From NCBI GenBank assembly GCA_964247055.1, contig OZ176054.1, forward strand, positions 9,424,001-9,488,000: DNA of 64,000 bases, read 5' to 3'. Source of the DNA: Paragordius varius. Taxonomy: Eukaryota > Nematomorpha. The position numbers and the translations under genes are program-made. Under the pieces are notes generated by a model. It ran no database searches. It was not told the origin of the DNA and saw only the letters and a program-made list of their open reading frames with translations. Shown in pieces: positions 22,398 to 36,200 of this stretch (positions within the stretch are counted from its first letter, which is position 1; every line of letters starts with the position of its first letter).

Positions 22398-22967
22398 TTG
22401 ACAATATCTTATTGACAATATTCGGTCACGGAATATTGACAATCTAGAGAATGGTTTTATAAGGACAAGTGTCGTATAACTTTTTTCATGTAACCATTTT
22501 TATAATAGGTCTATGTGTTTCCCACTATTCAGAAAAACTTTAAAAAATAGATTTCGAAATAACGAATCATAAATTAATCTTTAATCTTAGCCATCATTAC
22601 AAACCAATATCTTATTATAAAACGAGTTATTTTAGCCCTATTAGTCAAGTATATTTTTTACTTAAAATATGTTTGGTTTATTTTACGTTTGTAGGTTTTT
22701 CGGATATATATTACATAGCTCTGGGATTCACTAACTAAGCTTTTTTTGTCCAAAACACAGGGCATGGCATAATACAGAAACTAATATGAATTATCTCTGA
22801 TTTCGCATTCCCAACTAAATGAAATTTAATTACGTTATTTATTTAAACACACGATTATTAAGGCTTCATTTTTTGGTATTTTATATTATTCATATTATCA
22901 CAAAACGACCAAATATTTTATAAAATACATAGGTGTGGAATGTTTTATGGTAAAAACAGTACATAAT
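21824..22967. other. Intergenic between GTF3C3 and Helitron-like copy H2
   Basis: AT-rich DNA with an (AT)n microsatellite at about 22361-22395 and no supported gene. ORFs of 60-80 codons here have background composition. Confidence 0.5.
22361..22395. repeat. (AT)n microsatellite
   Basis: About 17 AT dinucleotides without interruption. Confidence 0.9.
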
Positions 22968-24047
22968 TTATATATTTATAAAAATGGAAAATGCTGGCTT
23001 TGTGATCTGGTACCGGAAAACCGGTAGACCCATTCAAATCCAAACTTCGAAAAAATATAATCATTAATGAATGCCCCGACAATAGCTTCGCCCTTTTTTT
23101 GAAATAGGCCCCCAGTTCGGGCCCACCCCGTGTGAAAAATGGTTTTTTTGAAAACATAAGTCCACAAAAATCGTGTCTTTGAGACAATTTTCCGTAGAAT
23201 GTGTTGGACCATTATTTCAAATATGATTTTTGTTTACTTATTTTCAATTGCGCCGAACATAGTCGTCTCGCTTTTTTGATTTAGGCCCTCTTTTTACCCG
23301 CTCCCCCTTAAAATGCCATTTTTTTCAAAAAACAAAGTCCACAAAAATAATTTTTTAAATCTATTTTTTGCCCTAGGTATGAGACCGTAAAAATTCGATA
23401 TGGATTCCGCGTATTCCCTGTTAAAAGGCAAAAATTTAAGTCAGGCGTTTCTTTGATGATAGCTGCTGGGTAATTAGCTACCCGCGAAAAACTGATTCCT
23501 CATGTAACTTCGTGATCTGTTTCCGGAAAACCGGTAAACCCAATCAAATTCAAATATCAAAAACATATAATCATTAATGAATGCCCCGACAATAGCTTCG
23601 CCCTTTTTTTGATATAGGCCCCCAGTTTGGGCCCACTGTGTGAAAAACGGGTTTTTTTGAAAACAGAAGTCCACAAAAATCGTGTCTTTGAGACAATATT
23701 CTGGAAAACATGTTGTATCATTAAATTTTAAATATGATTTTTGTTTGCTTATTTTCGATTGCGCCGAACATACTCGCTTTTTTGATTTAGTCTCTCTTTT
23801 TGCCCGCTCCCCCCTAGAATGCCATTTTTTAAAAAAACAAAGTCTACAAAAATAATTTTTTAAATCTATTTTCCCCCCAATTAAACAATATATTAGTATG
23901 AATGCTCCGTTTTAAAATTCCTATAAAATCATATCTATTAAATAATTTCGAAATAATCCACATAAGTGGATCATTTTATTGTCCCTTATTTCAAATAGCC
24001 CTACCCCCCCAGAGTCCGAAGGACTTCCTCGGCGAGATTCACCCTAG
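22968..24047 (+). mobile_element. Helitron-like element, copy H2 (two left domains in tandem)
   Basis: It begins TATATATTTATAAAAATGGA and runs through the full left domain. About 100 bp of array-type sequence follows (GGCAAAAATTTAAGTCAGGC and AGCTGCTGGGTAATTAGC, 23420-23490). The left domain then restarts at about 23510 with TGATCTGTTTCCGGAAAACC, and the element finishes with the right domain and AGTCCGAAGGACTTCCTCGG. The 3' end is CCCTAG followed by T. The arrangement suggests unequal exchange or a tandem insertion. Overlapping minus-strand ORFs of 66-80 codons are not considered genes. Confidence 0.65.
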
Positions 24048-24465
24048 TTTTATATAAAATAATTATAATAATGTTAAATCTGTTGAGAAATTAAAAAAAC
24101 ATACAGTTAAAATTTGTAATCCCTTAAATAAATGTTGTATTAAAATTAATGCTTAAAGGAAGAAAATCTTTATTCTTTACTTCACATCACCCTATGAAAT
24201 ATTTGTATAGAAAAAATTAATGAGAGATTTCCTTTACAAAAGGTATATTTATTGGCGTCTATTAGTCTAATCCAAAAATTAAATAATTATATTTTAACAC
24301 TTGTGCTGTTACGCAAAAGAGAATATGTCATGTAATTCTGGTATTTTAACTATATATACAAGGTGATGAATGCCTTCCCCAATCATTCAATTTTACTTTA
24401 TAATTTTTTGGTTATTGAAAGCTTTAACGATGAAAGGATGTTAATATAGATTTGGTTTAGTTTCA
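24048..24465. other. Upstream region of the intronless GPCR
   Basis: AT-rich DNA that must hold the promoter. I see no decisive TATA box or other site. Confidence 0.4.
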
Positions 24466-25803
24466 ATGTCATATAATACCACCAAAATTTTAATAATTGA
24501 TAAAAAGTTAGTTTCACGGTGTGTAAACTACAGTTCAATAGATTTATTTCCACGAATATTTCCAAACGAATTCACTAAATACGTGTCTATCATCTTATTT
24601 TTTATGGGTATATTTGGGAATGCGTATGGTTATCGATTGGCCAAATATCGTCTTTTCCCTGCTTCTAAACAAGTCCAAGGGAGACGCTCAACCTCTTTGA
24701 ATACATCCAAGTTATCAATAAATCAATATCTGTTGAAATGGTTTTACCAAATTAATTTTATCAACACGTTTCTAATGATCCTATCACCCATTCTACAGAT
24801 CTGGGGTAATGCTGACAAAAATTTGATTTGGGCCCGAAGGGATTGGAATTTTTATCTTGCCCATATCCATTATTTTTTGTGCAAGAGTTTGATAAGTTTT
24901 GGTTTTCTTATCTACATTTTATTTTTTGCTAATGAGCTGGTAGCTGTGTTTAAACCGTTCCAATATCGTACGATGGTAACATACAAACGCATTAATTACC
25001 TATTACTCATATGTTTTATTGCTTGTTATGTTTGGCACATTCCCACAATCTTTTGGTTAAAATCTTACCGTGTCTATATCTGTGTCAATGATACCAAAAG
25101 AATCCCTTTAATGCGGGGATTCCGTTTTTTTCCTGCTCAGTATGACAATTACGGTATGTTCATCTGGTACCATAAGGCTAACCCCATAAGCGCCCGGTCC
25201 TCGACTTGGGATAAGCTTTCCAAAGCTTATGAAATATCACGGGATTTATGTCTACGGATTTTACCCTTCCTAACAGTATTTGCTGCTAAAATTTTTCTGA
25301 TTAAGCGTGAAAACAAAGTTGCTCAAACAATACGTAATTATAGTTCGGTTGCTGCTGAATCTCCAAGCGATTTTAAATCGAGTTTTGTTGCGGTGGATAC
25401 CGTTCGTAGCCGTAGTGAAAGTAGAATGAGTTACATATTTACTGCACCACGTAAATCATCTCGCATAGCTGATGAAGAGAATAAAAGTAAGTCCTCAATA
25501 ACAGGACCATCAACTTCCACATGGTACACGAGGAAGATGGAAAAGAATGCCGAAAACTTGAAGACACTTTTCGTGCTAACGGCAGAATTTATATTTTTTC
25601 TTTTACCAATCTCTTTGATACAAATGTTTTGGGATTTTATAGCACCTCGCTTATCGCCACACCTTATATCAACGTGGTTTGAGTTTTTTTGTTTGTTGGA
25701 ATATGTTTATGTAACTTGTACATTTTACTTTAATTTTGCTTTTAACAAATATTACCGTAAATCTGCGATACTTTCATGGAAACATGACGTTAATAAAGGG
25801 TAA
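24466..25803 (+). CDS. Divergent seven-transmembrane receptor, intronless
   Basis: A single open frame of 445 codons from ATG to TAA. Hydrophobic helices are at about 38-60 (TM1, with GN at 51-52), 97-114 (TM2), 133-158 (TM3), 177-198 (TM4), 263-280 (TM5), 363-388 (TM6) and 403-427 (TM7). N-glycosylation sites lie in the short N-terminus (NTT, NYSS), which has no signal peptide. C139 at the top of TM3 and C207 in loop 2 could form the usual disulfide. Several class A marks are altered: the DRY position reads NELVAVFKP, TM6 lacks the CWxP motif, and TM7 ends FNFAFNKYYR instead of NPxxY. Lineage-specific rhodopsin-like peptide receptors of invertebrates are often this divergent. The Ser-rich third loop (about 282-360) could be phosphorylated. 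Ligand unknown. AATAAA follows at 25925-25930. Confidence 0.8.
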   Translation: MSYNTTKILIIDKKLVSRCVNYSSIDLFPRIFPNEFTKYVSIILFFMGIFGNAYGYRLAKYRLFPASKQVQGRRSTSLNTSKLSINQYLLKWFYQINFINTFLMILSPILQIWGNADKNLIWARRDWNFYLAHIHYFLCKSLISFGFLIYILFFANELVAVFKPFQYRTMVTYKRINYLLLICFIACYVWHIPTIFWLKSYRVYICVNDTKRIPLMRGFRFFPAQYDNYGMFIWYHKANPISARSSTWDKLSKAYEISRDLCLRILPFLTVFAAKIFLIKRENKVAQTIRNYSSVAAESPSDFKSSFVAVDTVRSRSESRMSYIFTAPRKSSRIADEENKSKSSITGPSTSTWYTRKMEKNAENLKTLFVLTAEFIFFLLPISLIQMFWDFIAPRLSPHLISTWFEFFCLLEYVYVTCTFYFNFAFNKYYRKSAILSWKHDVNKG

Positions 25804-25939
25804 GATTGGCTAAAGGGCGTATAATATATATATTTTTGTATAATATTTTATAATTATCCATTAATAGTATCTTGTCATTTATATTATATGATATCATAAA
25901 CAAACTTTTATAAATATTTAAAAAATAAATAAACCATTC

Positions 25940-28900
25940 CATGTTAGTAAATACGAATGGGATATTTAATTACCATAAAATTTTGAAAAAACACAGAGTA
26001 TTGGCATAATTGAAAAAAATTTATTACACATAAAGGGTCCAAAAAACTATTTTAAGATAATTATTAATCTATATTTTAGGGCATGCTTTGCCAAGATAAA
26101 TGATCTACCAATACATGTAAACATATATATCTTCTATTATTAAGTGTAAAATCATAAAAGCTTCATTATTCAGCCAGAGACAGAGGAGATAAAAAAAAAT
26201 AGCCAGGATACATATTCATAGGCATTAAGTACGATTTAGATGCCTAATTAATCGCAATAGTAAAGGAAATGAACCATAGAAGTTAACACCTCATAAGGTT
26301 ATCTAACATTGAAATCGGTTTTTGCTTTAGCTTCTTATATCATAACAGCAGTTTAAAACGGATATAATGATAAGCAGTTTCACCTATTTGAAATTATATT
26401 GGAGAGAATTTCATTTTTTTTTACTTATTTTATGGATTAATTAATTTAACTATTTAGTTTGAATTTTAATTCCATAATAATCATAATTATTGTGAAAATA
26501 AAAAAAGGTTATTAAAACCTCAACCCTTGTTTGGTATTACTGAATTATCTCTAGTAAACATTGCAAATACAAAAGCTTCATAAAATATTTAAAACAATTA
26601 TTATAAAGAATATTTTTAAAAAAATTTAATAAAAAATTGACCGAGTTAGTATTTATTTTTTATGAACACATCTTTGTCCGGCGCTAAGATCTCATTGGAT
26701 AGGGTGTCGTCATCTAATTGTTCGTGTTTATGAAAGCAGAATATCAATATTTCTCTCTAAGAATAATTAATACGGACTCTCTTTTGGGACGCTGAAGATT
26801 GGCGGAGCGGTAACCTAGAATCGATTCATTTTTTTACCTGGCGTAAATAGTGATTTCAAATGTTCTTTTAAGTGTATACAACACGTTCGACCACATTTTT
26901 TCGTGGATGATAGGGGGCCTTAATCTCAATAATATAGTCATATCCAATTTAAAACTTAATAAATGCCGCTAAATGTTTTTTTATGTTTTCCGGCCGCTTA
27001 TTAACCTTCACAATCAAACCAACTGTAGTTGTAATTCGAGTAAAAACTATTTATTATGCTAATTATGCACTGTCTCGCGGCGCTGTGACTTAGTCAACAC
27101 TATCATTAATTAATTGATAATAAATTTTTTCCAATTAAGACAATAAAAAGCTGTTTGTAAATAATCTAACACTATTTTATTTCATGCGTCCATAAGGGGT
27201 TGTACACAGCAAGCTAATTAAAATCAGTGACTTATTTTGCTTTTTTAAGGATACATAAAAATAAATTGAATCCATCTGCCTCATATATATCGAAAGCTGT
27301 TTCACAGCAAGTATTTTAAATTTTGTTTGCAAAAGATGGAGCCCACACCATCTACTTAAAAAAAAGCGCTAAACTAGAATTTTTGTCTTATGGGAATAAA
27401 GACATTATTATCAAATTATCATTTAAAAACAAACTTTGCTATAAAACAGATTAATTGACAATGACAATAGCACGGGGTACGTCCTTCATACAATTGGTGA
27501 ACCAAATGTCGGAGTACCGATTATAAGTACTAGGAAAAAACCTTTTAAAACTTTTTCTACTGAAATTTTTATGTTTGAAAATATTTGTTTATACATATAA
27601 TTATTATCCTGTTTTTTATTGTAAGTTATTTGGATCAGAGGTTTGTTATTGATAGTTGTTAATATGAGATATTTGTTTTAGTTACATAAAACGTTAACGA
27701 CAAAAAACAATAATAATTTTATCGAGCAGACGATAACCCAAATATAAAAATATATGGATGATATTATTAAATAAAAAAATTTAGTATGAAAAGAGACTTA
27801 TCTTTGGTTTTCCTGTGGCATAGGTACTGTTCTCCTAAACAATTAACTGAACTTTTACGGGACACTCAACTTTCATAATAAAAGATTCCTTTCCGAGTTA
27901 CCCTAAAACTTCATCAGGGTAATAAGCCTTTTAGATTGCACTCTTTACAAATGGCGGAGAGTCATCCATATTTCTATAGTATAAATATAATAAAATGTAG
28001 CTTGGTATGTTCTTCTCATATTAAAAAGGCAGACGATCTTGACCGAAATGCAAAAAGTCCAGCGGTGAATTAATTTTTAAATTTTAATCACATGATAAAC
28101 ATATGTTTTAAAATTCTTAATTAATTTACAAAGTCGTAGCCACTTTCGTCAATATTATAACCGGTCCTACCTGAGCTTAGGTAAATAAAACTATAATGAC
28201 TCCTTAGCCCCAAAACTCAAAGCACAATAAATTCGCGATACAATCTGAATGCATACGTTATGTCGGTTTCTGAATTTAGGATAAAATCTGAGCGACCTTC
28301 TGACCATTCACATTAATGAATTTCAATAATTTTTAATTTACCACAAGCACCGTGTTATTTTAAAAATGATAAAATTATCATTTCAGATTTTTAGATGTCA
28401 CTTGATAAGTATTGATAAAATTATATATAATCAATTAGCTTGCAAAAAAAGAATAAGTACCGAGGAAGAATGACTTATTATGTCAATTTTTACTGATTTA
28501 TTTTATCAGTTGTAAATAAGAGCTAACAAATGCTCAAATTACTTTATAATAATCATAATACAAAGTCAAATCCCACATAATATCCATATATTGTAATGTT
28601 AATGATATGCCTATTAAATATTCAGAGTCATAACTGTAACCTATACATGCAACTACTATTAATTATAATTAACGTCAATATTATCATGCGCCATTATAAA
28701 ACAAAAACACTAATTATGAAACTTTTTTACTATCGATTTATCAATACATTAGCAATGTTTTTTTGTTAATTTCATAGGATTACAAATAAGATATATGTTT
28801 GTTTGGTTTCACCAAAAAATTATAAAAAGATACATTGATAAATGGTTAAAGCGATTATATTATTTTACTATCATAACTTTACAGAAGACTCATCAAAATC

Positions 28901-31117
28901 TCTAATATAATCGCACATATTTACATTAATTCTCCATAATTTATTAATCAATCAAAATCAATTTTACATTATCAAAAAAAAATATTTTTAGACTAACTAT
29001 CACTCACAAGATATTTTTTTATTATCATATGTATATAACTTACTTAAAATAGAGTTGTATAAAGTCAAACATTGTCTTGTTCGCATCGAAAAAGTATCGT
29101 GGTTATATTATAGTTAAAATTAGTGTTAAATTTTATTTTGTTAAAATGTGTGTTACATTCTTTAACCAAATAATATTTGTATATGAGATTATGTAGATTA
29201 AGTAATCCTGCTAAGAAGTGTAATTGTTTTTAAAAAATTACAAATTAATCCGTAAAAACAATATCCAAAAATATCTGGGACCATTAAAATTTAATAATGA
29301 CTATTTTGTAGTAAAATATATGTTAATTATTAATTAAATATTTTTAGTTTCTATATTCACGCATCTGTAAAATTGTCGTATTTATGAAAAAGCAAAATTT
29401 AAACATCGATTTCAGATGCCAACTTTAATAATTAGCCATCGGTTCATTGATAAAATTCGTGTTTTTCAAACCTAATTGGCTCTAGATTTTGAGTTGGAAA
29501 CAATATTCGTAATACCCATAAATTAGCCCGATATTAATGATTGACCTTTGGATTTAGTCCACAATCAGTAAATAACCGCAGAAATACAAGTTTAGTATCA
29601 TCAGGGGAAAAAATTAGAAGCGATTCAATTATTAGTCGAGAAGGTTAAATAAAAATCCGTAAATTTTATTAGATAAACATAATTTTTTAGGGCACAATTA
29701 ATATAGTAATGATGCTGATAAGTTCATATTTAATTCCAAACGCCAATGTAGCTAGTAAAGCAGAAAAACCCATAAACTCCTATTCTTTCTAATCAAAACT
29801 TTTTAATTTTTACTGTATAATAATAATAATATATCTATTTATGTATTAATATATTATTTTTACTAAAATCTGGTGTGCATCTCTACTTGAAAATAAGTGT
29901 GTAATGATAATAATCAATCGTAAAGAAAATTTCTTTCTCTATAATAATGAAAAATGATTGCAATTAAGTTTTTTGCACATATGAAAAGATTTGATATTTT
30001 TCTCCTAATAAATTCTGATTCTCATTTAGAATGTGTGTGATAATTATATATAATAATAAATTTAATAAAAATTTTTTAGATAGAATATATATATATATTT
30101 TTAATTAATCAATAATAATGATAAAATATATGAACATACTTAAACTTAAACTAACTAAGAAAAAAATTTTTTTGGTAACCAATATATATTATACAATAGA
30201 ATATAAAAATATTTTTTTTACTCTTTGCAATAATTATCTAGTATAAAGTAATAAATTTGGATTTTCGATACATATTTTCACATATAATTTTAAAATAAAT
30301 CAATCACTAATCAATATCTCAAGTTTTTCCCATAAAGCTACCATGTTTTTAATATATAGCTCTTTTCTAACTGTCAACATAATTTATTTTCTTCATTTAC
30401 TATATTCGGATAACTTAATCTAGTATACACACACGACCTTTATTTAATTTCACATTTAAAACATAGTTCGTGTCGTAGATCTTCTGTTAAATTTTTATGT
30501 TCCTATATCAAATTTGAATAAATTATTTGAAAACAACTTATTTGAAGGATTTTGATTTTCTTTCTTTTTTTTCTCATTCCTCAGTTAGTTAGCACCTAAT
30601 AATGAGAGTAATAATTAATGATATGATATGTTATAATTTTATTAATAAATTCCAAACCAATCCAATATATATAAATAAATAAATCATGATAAAGTGAAAA
30701 TTGACACCTAAAATCGAAACATTCCCGCACACAAATATATATATATATATATATATATACATAATATATTAATCAAATTCCAAATCCTATTTTAGTCAAA
30801 TCTAAACCTATCCTTATCAATTTTTTACATACAATTAAATGCAGTTTAAAAATTAATATACTCATTATTCGAAATAGTCATAACTGAATGTCATCCTTAA
30901 ATTTGACTATTTAATTTACACCAGTCAGGCCTGAAAAATATTGTGTGGTGTGAAATATGGTGCTAACACTACCATTTTAATTGCCTCGAAACTTAATCCT
31001 TTCTTAATTACGGCTTATCTATCTTAGACTCTTATCCAAAGCAATCACTGCAATACAATTTTTAATTATAAAGGTATACAATAGCTAAAAACGTTCGTTT
31101 TATTTCTACTTCATAAA
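25940..31117. other. 5.2 kb intergenic region, nothing recognised
   Basis: No ORF above 60 codons, no match to the window's repeat families that I could see, and no RNA gene signature. The (AT)n run at about 30738-30760 is the only simple repeat. The region must contain the promoter of the downstream receptor gene, but no site can be singled out. Confidence 0.5.
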
Positions 31118-33242
31118 ATGCTTTTTTGGTTGTTGTGCAAAAATCCCATAAATTTTATCCTAATTATCCTCTCTAGTATGACAGTCTTGCACAAAAAATG
31201 TGAAAGTAAAACCACCACAATGTCGATTCCTACCTTAGTAAAGATGAAATATATTGCAAACTTAATGGGCTTAAATCCAGCAATCATATTTTTTTATAAT
31301 ATTCCAGAATCTATATCACATTTTACGAACGATCCCGGGAAGTATTTTAATAACCATGGTTTTAAGAAATTCAATAATATTTCACCCACAAATATGCATT
31401 TAAACAACGAAAAGCTTAATATCCATCGAATATTTAGAGATATTAAAAAGTTTAACCCAAACTTGTTACAAAAAAATCAGGTATTAAAATTGAATAATGT
31501 CGTAAATATTACCGAAACTACTATACTTCTACCTAACGGAGAAAACGCAGATAATAATAAGAATAAGAATAAAAACAATAATAAAGGGCTTGTTTTACAA
31601 GGTATAGATCCATTCCAAAATTTGAATGAGAATGGGAGTGATCCCTTTATAACAAACATATTACCCCAAGAGCCCCTATTCCATATAAATTTAACTAACA
31701 TTTCAGATATAACAATTTCAACTCCCACCACGACTAACATACCGAATATTACTACTGCGATATTTTTATCTTCCATTGCTGATTTTCATCCCAAAAATTT
31801 GTCTAACATCAATCGAGCGGCATTTGTAAACAAAACCCAAAAGAGTAGAGTTTATCCATCCACGAGCATATTAAGTACTCCACCATATCAGACAACTCCC
31901 GCTATCGATCTACCAACAACATTATCCACAAACGATCTCAAACCCGAAGAACAAGAAAGCGAACAACGGCAACGGAGTATCGTACTGTTGAAAAGTCAAA
32001 TAACTTTTACACCCATATATCTCATTCTCCTGATCCTGGGTATTTTTGGCAATGCCCTTGTGATATATGTTGTGTGTTTTGATCGAAGTATGCGAAGTTT
32101 TACCAACATTTATTTGGTTAACTTAAGTTTGGCAGACTTGCTCATTATGCTAACATGTATGCCGACAGCTTTAGCTGATCTCTACTCTCAGGAGATTTGG
32201 CTATTTGGCAAAAATATGTGTAAGTTCATTCTATATTCCTTTTTCTATCTTTTTGATTACTAAGTGGCGTGGCAAACATATGGATAATAATAGATGATGC
32301 TGAACTATTTAGCATCAAAAAACTAATTAACTGTTTTCTGTGTTTGCGTATATGTGCTAGGGTTTTTCAAAAGACTTTTTATAATTTTATTGTTGTGTTT
32401 CTTTTGTAATTTAAATATTTTAGGAAGCAAAATTGTAATAGCTAGAGTCAAGTTGACTAAACCCATGATGATAATTAATATATGTGCAAAAAAAGTTTTG
32501 CTTGGCAAAAGTCAGAAAAATTTGTATGCTAAAGACAAACCCCGCATTTTTTATTCAAAAGAAAAATTTCATTGATGTCATTTTATGAATAAATTAATGG
32601 GATATTTTTGCAACACAACTACAAGTTTTTCGATTAAATTTTTGTAAGTAAAGGAACCTGGTTAACATAAAAAGGTAACAATTAAGTTAATTTTTTTATA
32701 ACATTATATAACTTAACGATATGAATAAATTTACTAAATGTTAAACTTAAATTCCAATTTTGTTAAAAACATGTTTGCACATACTTATTACAGTGATCAA
32801 GATCCTAATTATCGGGCTACTTTATTTGGGGAACACAGATAAAATATATTATATTTAAGCAATATAACTTGTAATATTTTTCTTCTCGCAGTGGGATTCT
32901 TATGTCTTAAAAATATATTTGGGATAATATGAGTATATACTTCATAACCGTTTTCAATTCATTTGCAAAATTATTTTGAAAAATGTGATGTATATTTTCT
33001 CTTCTCAAACTTTTGTCTCCATGTATTTTTTTGGATTCTTTGCAATAAAAGATAAAAACCCAAAATTAACGAGCGATTTTTATATGCATGGGAGCATAAT
33101 AATTTTGGACCACAAAAGTTGGAAAATTATTAGAAAAAGCTTTTTGATAACAGTTAGTATAACGTTTTGCAATTTATTTTAAGTAAAGTTTTTATTATAT
33201 TTTTATTACGATATTAAGACTGTATTAGATATAGATTCATAT

Positions 33243-33281
<39 letters not shown>

Positions 33282-36200
33282 ATATAAGGAAGTTAATTTA
33301 CATTTACTATAAAAAATTTCTGAGTTAAATACATATTTCGATAAACGAATCATGATTATTAAGGACTTTTTGCTAACTTTTGTGGTTGTCCCATACAGAA
33401 AGGTCATATAATTAACGTATGCAATTATTTTTTGGTAAAAGTCAAAAGCTTAAATCCAAATGTTGATATAAATTTATAATAAACTATGTAAGCAAAACAA
33501 AAACTATAAATATAATATATAATATAATTATTTAGAATGCGCTAAAATAGAGTATTGTTCATATAAACAAAGATGATTAGCTGGAATTTTTAATGTATGC
33601 CAAATTATGCTAAATTTTGCAGATACTAATATTAAGCCATTTTGAAGCATAGAAACGGTATAATAACATTTTAGGATATTTGTTTTACGGCATAATTCAA
33701 TGCTTCTGAAATCTATATTCACAAAATATGATTAATCGATTCGTTCGTCCAATTTACGTAATTTTAAGGCAAATCTTTTAAAAATGTGAAGTAATAAAAA
33801 TGATCATCATTTTATGAGGAAAAAGTTTTTTTATAGATATTATAATTATAATATCTTTAAGTTTTAATTATACTATTACCACGTTTTAAAATAGTATAAA
33901 TGCCAAAATATAAATTTTAAAGCAAAATATGCTTGAAAATATTTATTTGATGTTATAAATAAAAAAATATGGCACATCCGCTCTATTGTGTTTAACGGAT
34001 TTTACAAGAGTAGTTTGAAAATATGAGACTTTTGGAGCTCATATGTAATTATTATGTTATAATTGTTTGGCTTTTTGTATCTAGTCTATGATATATTTTA
34101 ATATTTTTTAGTATAAATCATCCTTCCACTAAAATATTTAGTACATATACGCTAATTTTGCGATCATATATGTGGTGCAAATCACAAAAACAGTCTATAT
34201 ATATTTTAAACACTGGGCCAAACCAAAAAAAAAGTGTTCCAGATACATTTTTCTTTCACAGTTATGTTTTATCAGTGTAAAATTTATCACAACCGTTTTG
34301 GGGTGTTGAAAATCATAAATCATTTAAATTTGTAGAGAGAACGTTATTCGCTTATTAGTCAATATCAAATACACATTTTTGCCACAACTTAAAAACACAA
34401 GTAGATTTTATTTATTACTGTATTTATTACCATTAGATGTGTTTGACTTATAAGTCTAAAAGATGATATGCGCTCGCTATGATACTTCTGCAAACGCCTA
34501 ATTAGTATTGAAATTTTGCCACAGAATGGTAATTAGGATCAGACTTATAACTAGGGTGGGATTTGGACCGGTCCAAGGATATCCGGTCACGCTTCTGAGT
34601 ACAGTCTTATTTAGTAATAAGAACTTTTTATAATATTAAAAACTCAATTTTCTAAATATACAACTTTAACAATTGATAAAAGTTTAGGTGTTCTTATAAT
34701 TAAAACTTAAAATATCATTTACTGATTGTATATCAGGTGATGAACATATGGTCAAATGTTTTTGTTATTTTTATAAGCGTGAACAATCACGGTTTCGACG
34801 TATTAATACGATCAAATTTATTCTTTCATCTTATAAGTTTAACTTATTAGATTTATTTTGGCCATAGTAATAATAATTATATATAATAATAGAGAATATT
34901 ATAGTTTATCATCTAAATTTAATAAAATAGCAAAGGGCGGCTATGGATACGACCTGCATAATAATAAAGTTTAAATAATCGATTCACAGATAATTATAAT
35001 AATCAATTTTAGGGATTTGTGATCTGAAATGTTAGTTATTGATATTTAGCCATTATTCTAAAAAAAACTTTTACATTTTCATTTATTTGAACTACTGTTT
35101 TTTCCTGAATGGAACCGTCCAAAATATTTTTTTTCTCATAACACAAAATTGACCTATTTTTTATGTTTCTTTTTATTCTAAACTAATAAATACCACACAA
35201 AAAATTGTTGCGCCAATATTTTTTATTTTTGGCTAGTTATTTAAAATTCAAAATAATTAGGCTTTCCATATCTTTTGGCGTAAAATCAACGGAACCGTAA
35301 CTCAACCATTATTTTCGCAAATTTTTTGGACCATTAATCGGAATAAAAATAGAAAAAAATAAAAATGATATGGAACCAAAAAGGATTTCAGTTATTCTTT
35401 ACATATTTCGAAAAGGAGCCAGTCTTAATAGTCATATTGCTTATATATTATTAATGGGTAAATTTATAATGCTACTTGCAAATGATGCGCTTTTGATGAA
35501 TGACTTAAATTTAATAAAATATAATGGCCTCGAAATATTCCCTTTCTTTATATCTAACAACGAACCCCTATGTATGCATTGAATAGTTTTGCTCATTCAA
35601 ATATCTCATAAATATCTAAGGGAACATTACATTTAGGTTGCTGTCTGCTTAGTGGTGGTTTTTTAATCTCTTTATATGACATATGAATAATTCCTTTTAA
35701 TCAAACCTAAAATTAAAACATACACATCCTTCATCCAAAATCAAAAGAGATTGAGATAGAAGATCAACAATGTCCAATTATTTTATTGCAAACATTTTTC
35801 ATTTAGTAAATCTTTGGAATCAAATAAATCGTAAAAATAATTTGTCACTTTTAGTTTTTGCTTTAACATTTTTTGATGGTTTGTTTTATGTTTATAAAAG
35901 TATATAATAAATTATATCCTTATATCCTTATTTCCTTTTATCCTTATCAGTCATTTTATATGTTAGTGGTGTGTTGTAAAACCAAATGAATATTAGGAGG
36001 TATAGATATTCACAGTTTAGTATTAGATAGAGATATAAATTAGGTAAATAGAGAGGACATATTAAATCACACGAGGAAGGATGTGTATGTATACGATATA
36101 ATTATAATGGCATCGAAACTAATCTGTCATCTCGTTAATTTCGGATATTATTGTGCCAGTGTAGAACGTTTAGATAAACTTGATTTGCAATGTAGTTTTG

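Noticed and set aside
22945-23212. Overlapping minus-strand ORFs of 78-80 codons in Helitron-like copy H2, with a similar frame (GLFQKKGEAIVGAFINDY) open in copies H3 and H4
   Set aside because: The same open text recurs only because the copies are similar. Two different frames are open at once, the copies carry frameshifts relative to one another, and no known domain is present.
26640-26830. Possible tRNA-like stretch (GGCGGAGCGGTAAC and AATCGATTC)
   Set aside because: No acceptor stem or anticodon arm could be paired around it, so a tRNA is not supported.
31477-31776. Minus-strand ORF of 99 codons
   Set aside because: It is antisense to exon 1 of the long-loop GPCR, which is supported by conserved class A motifs.
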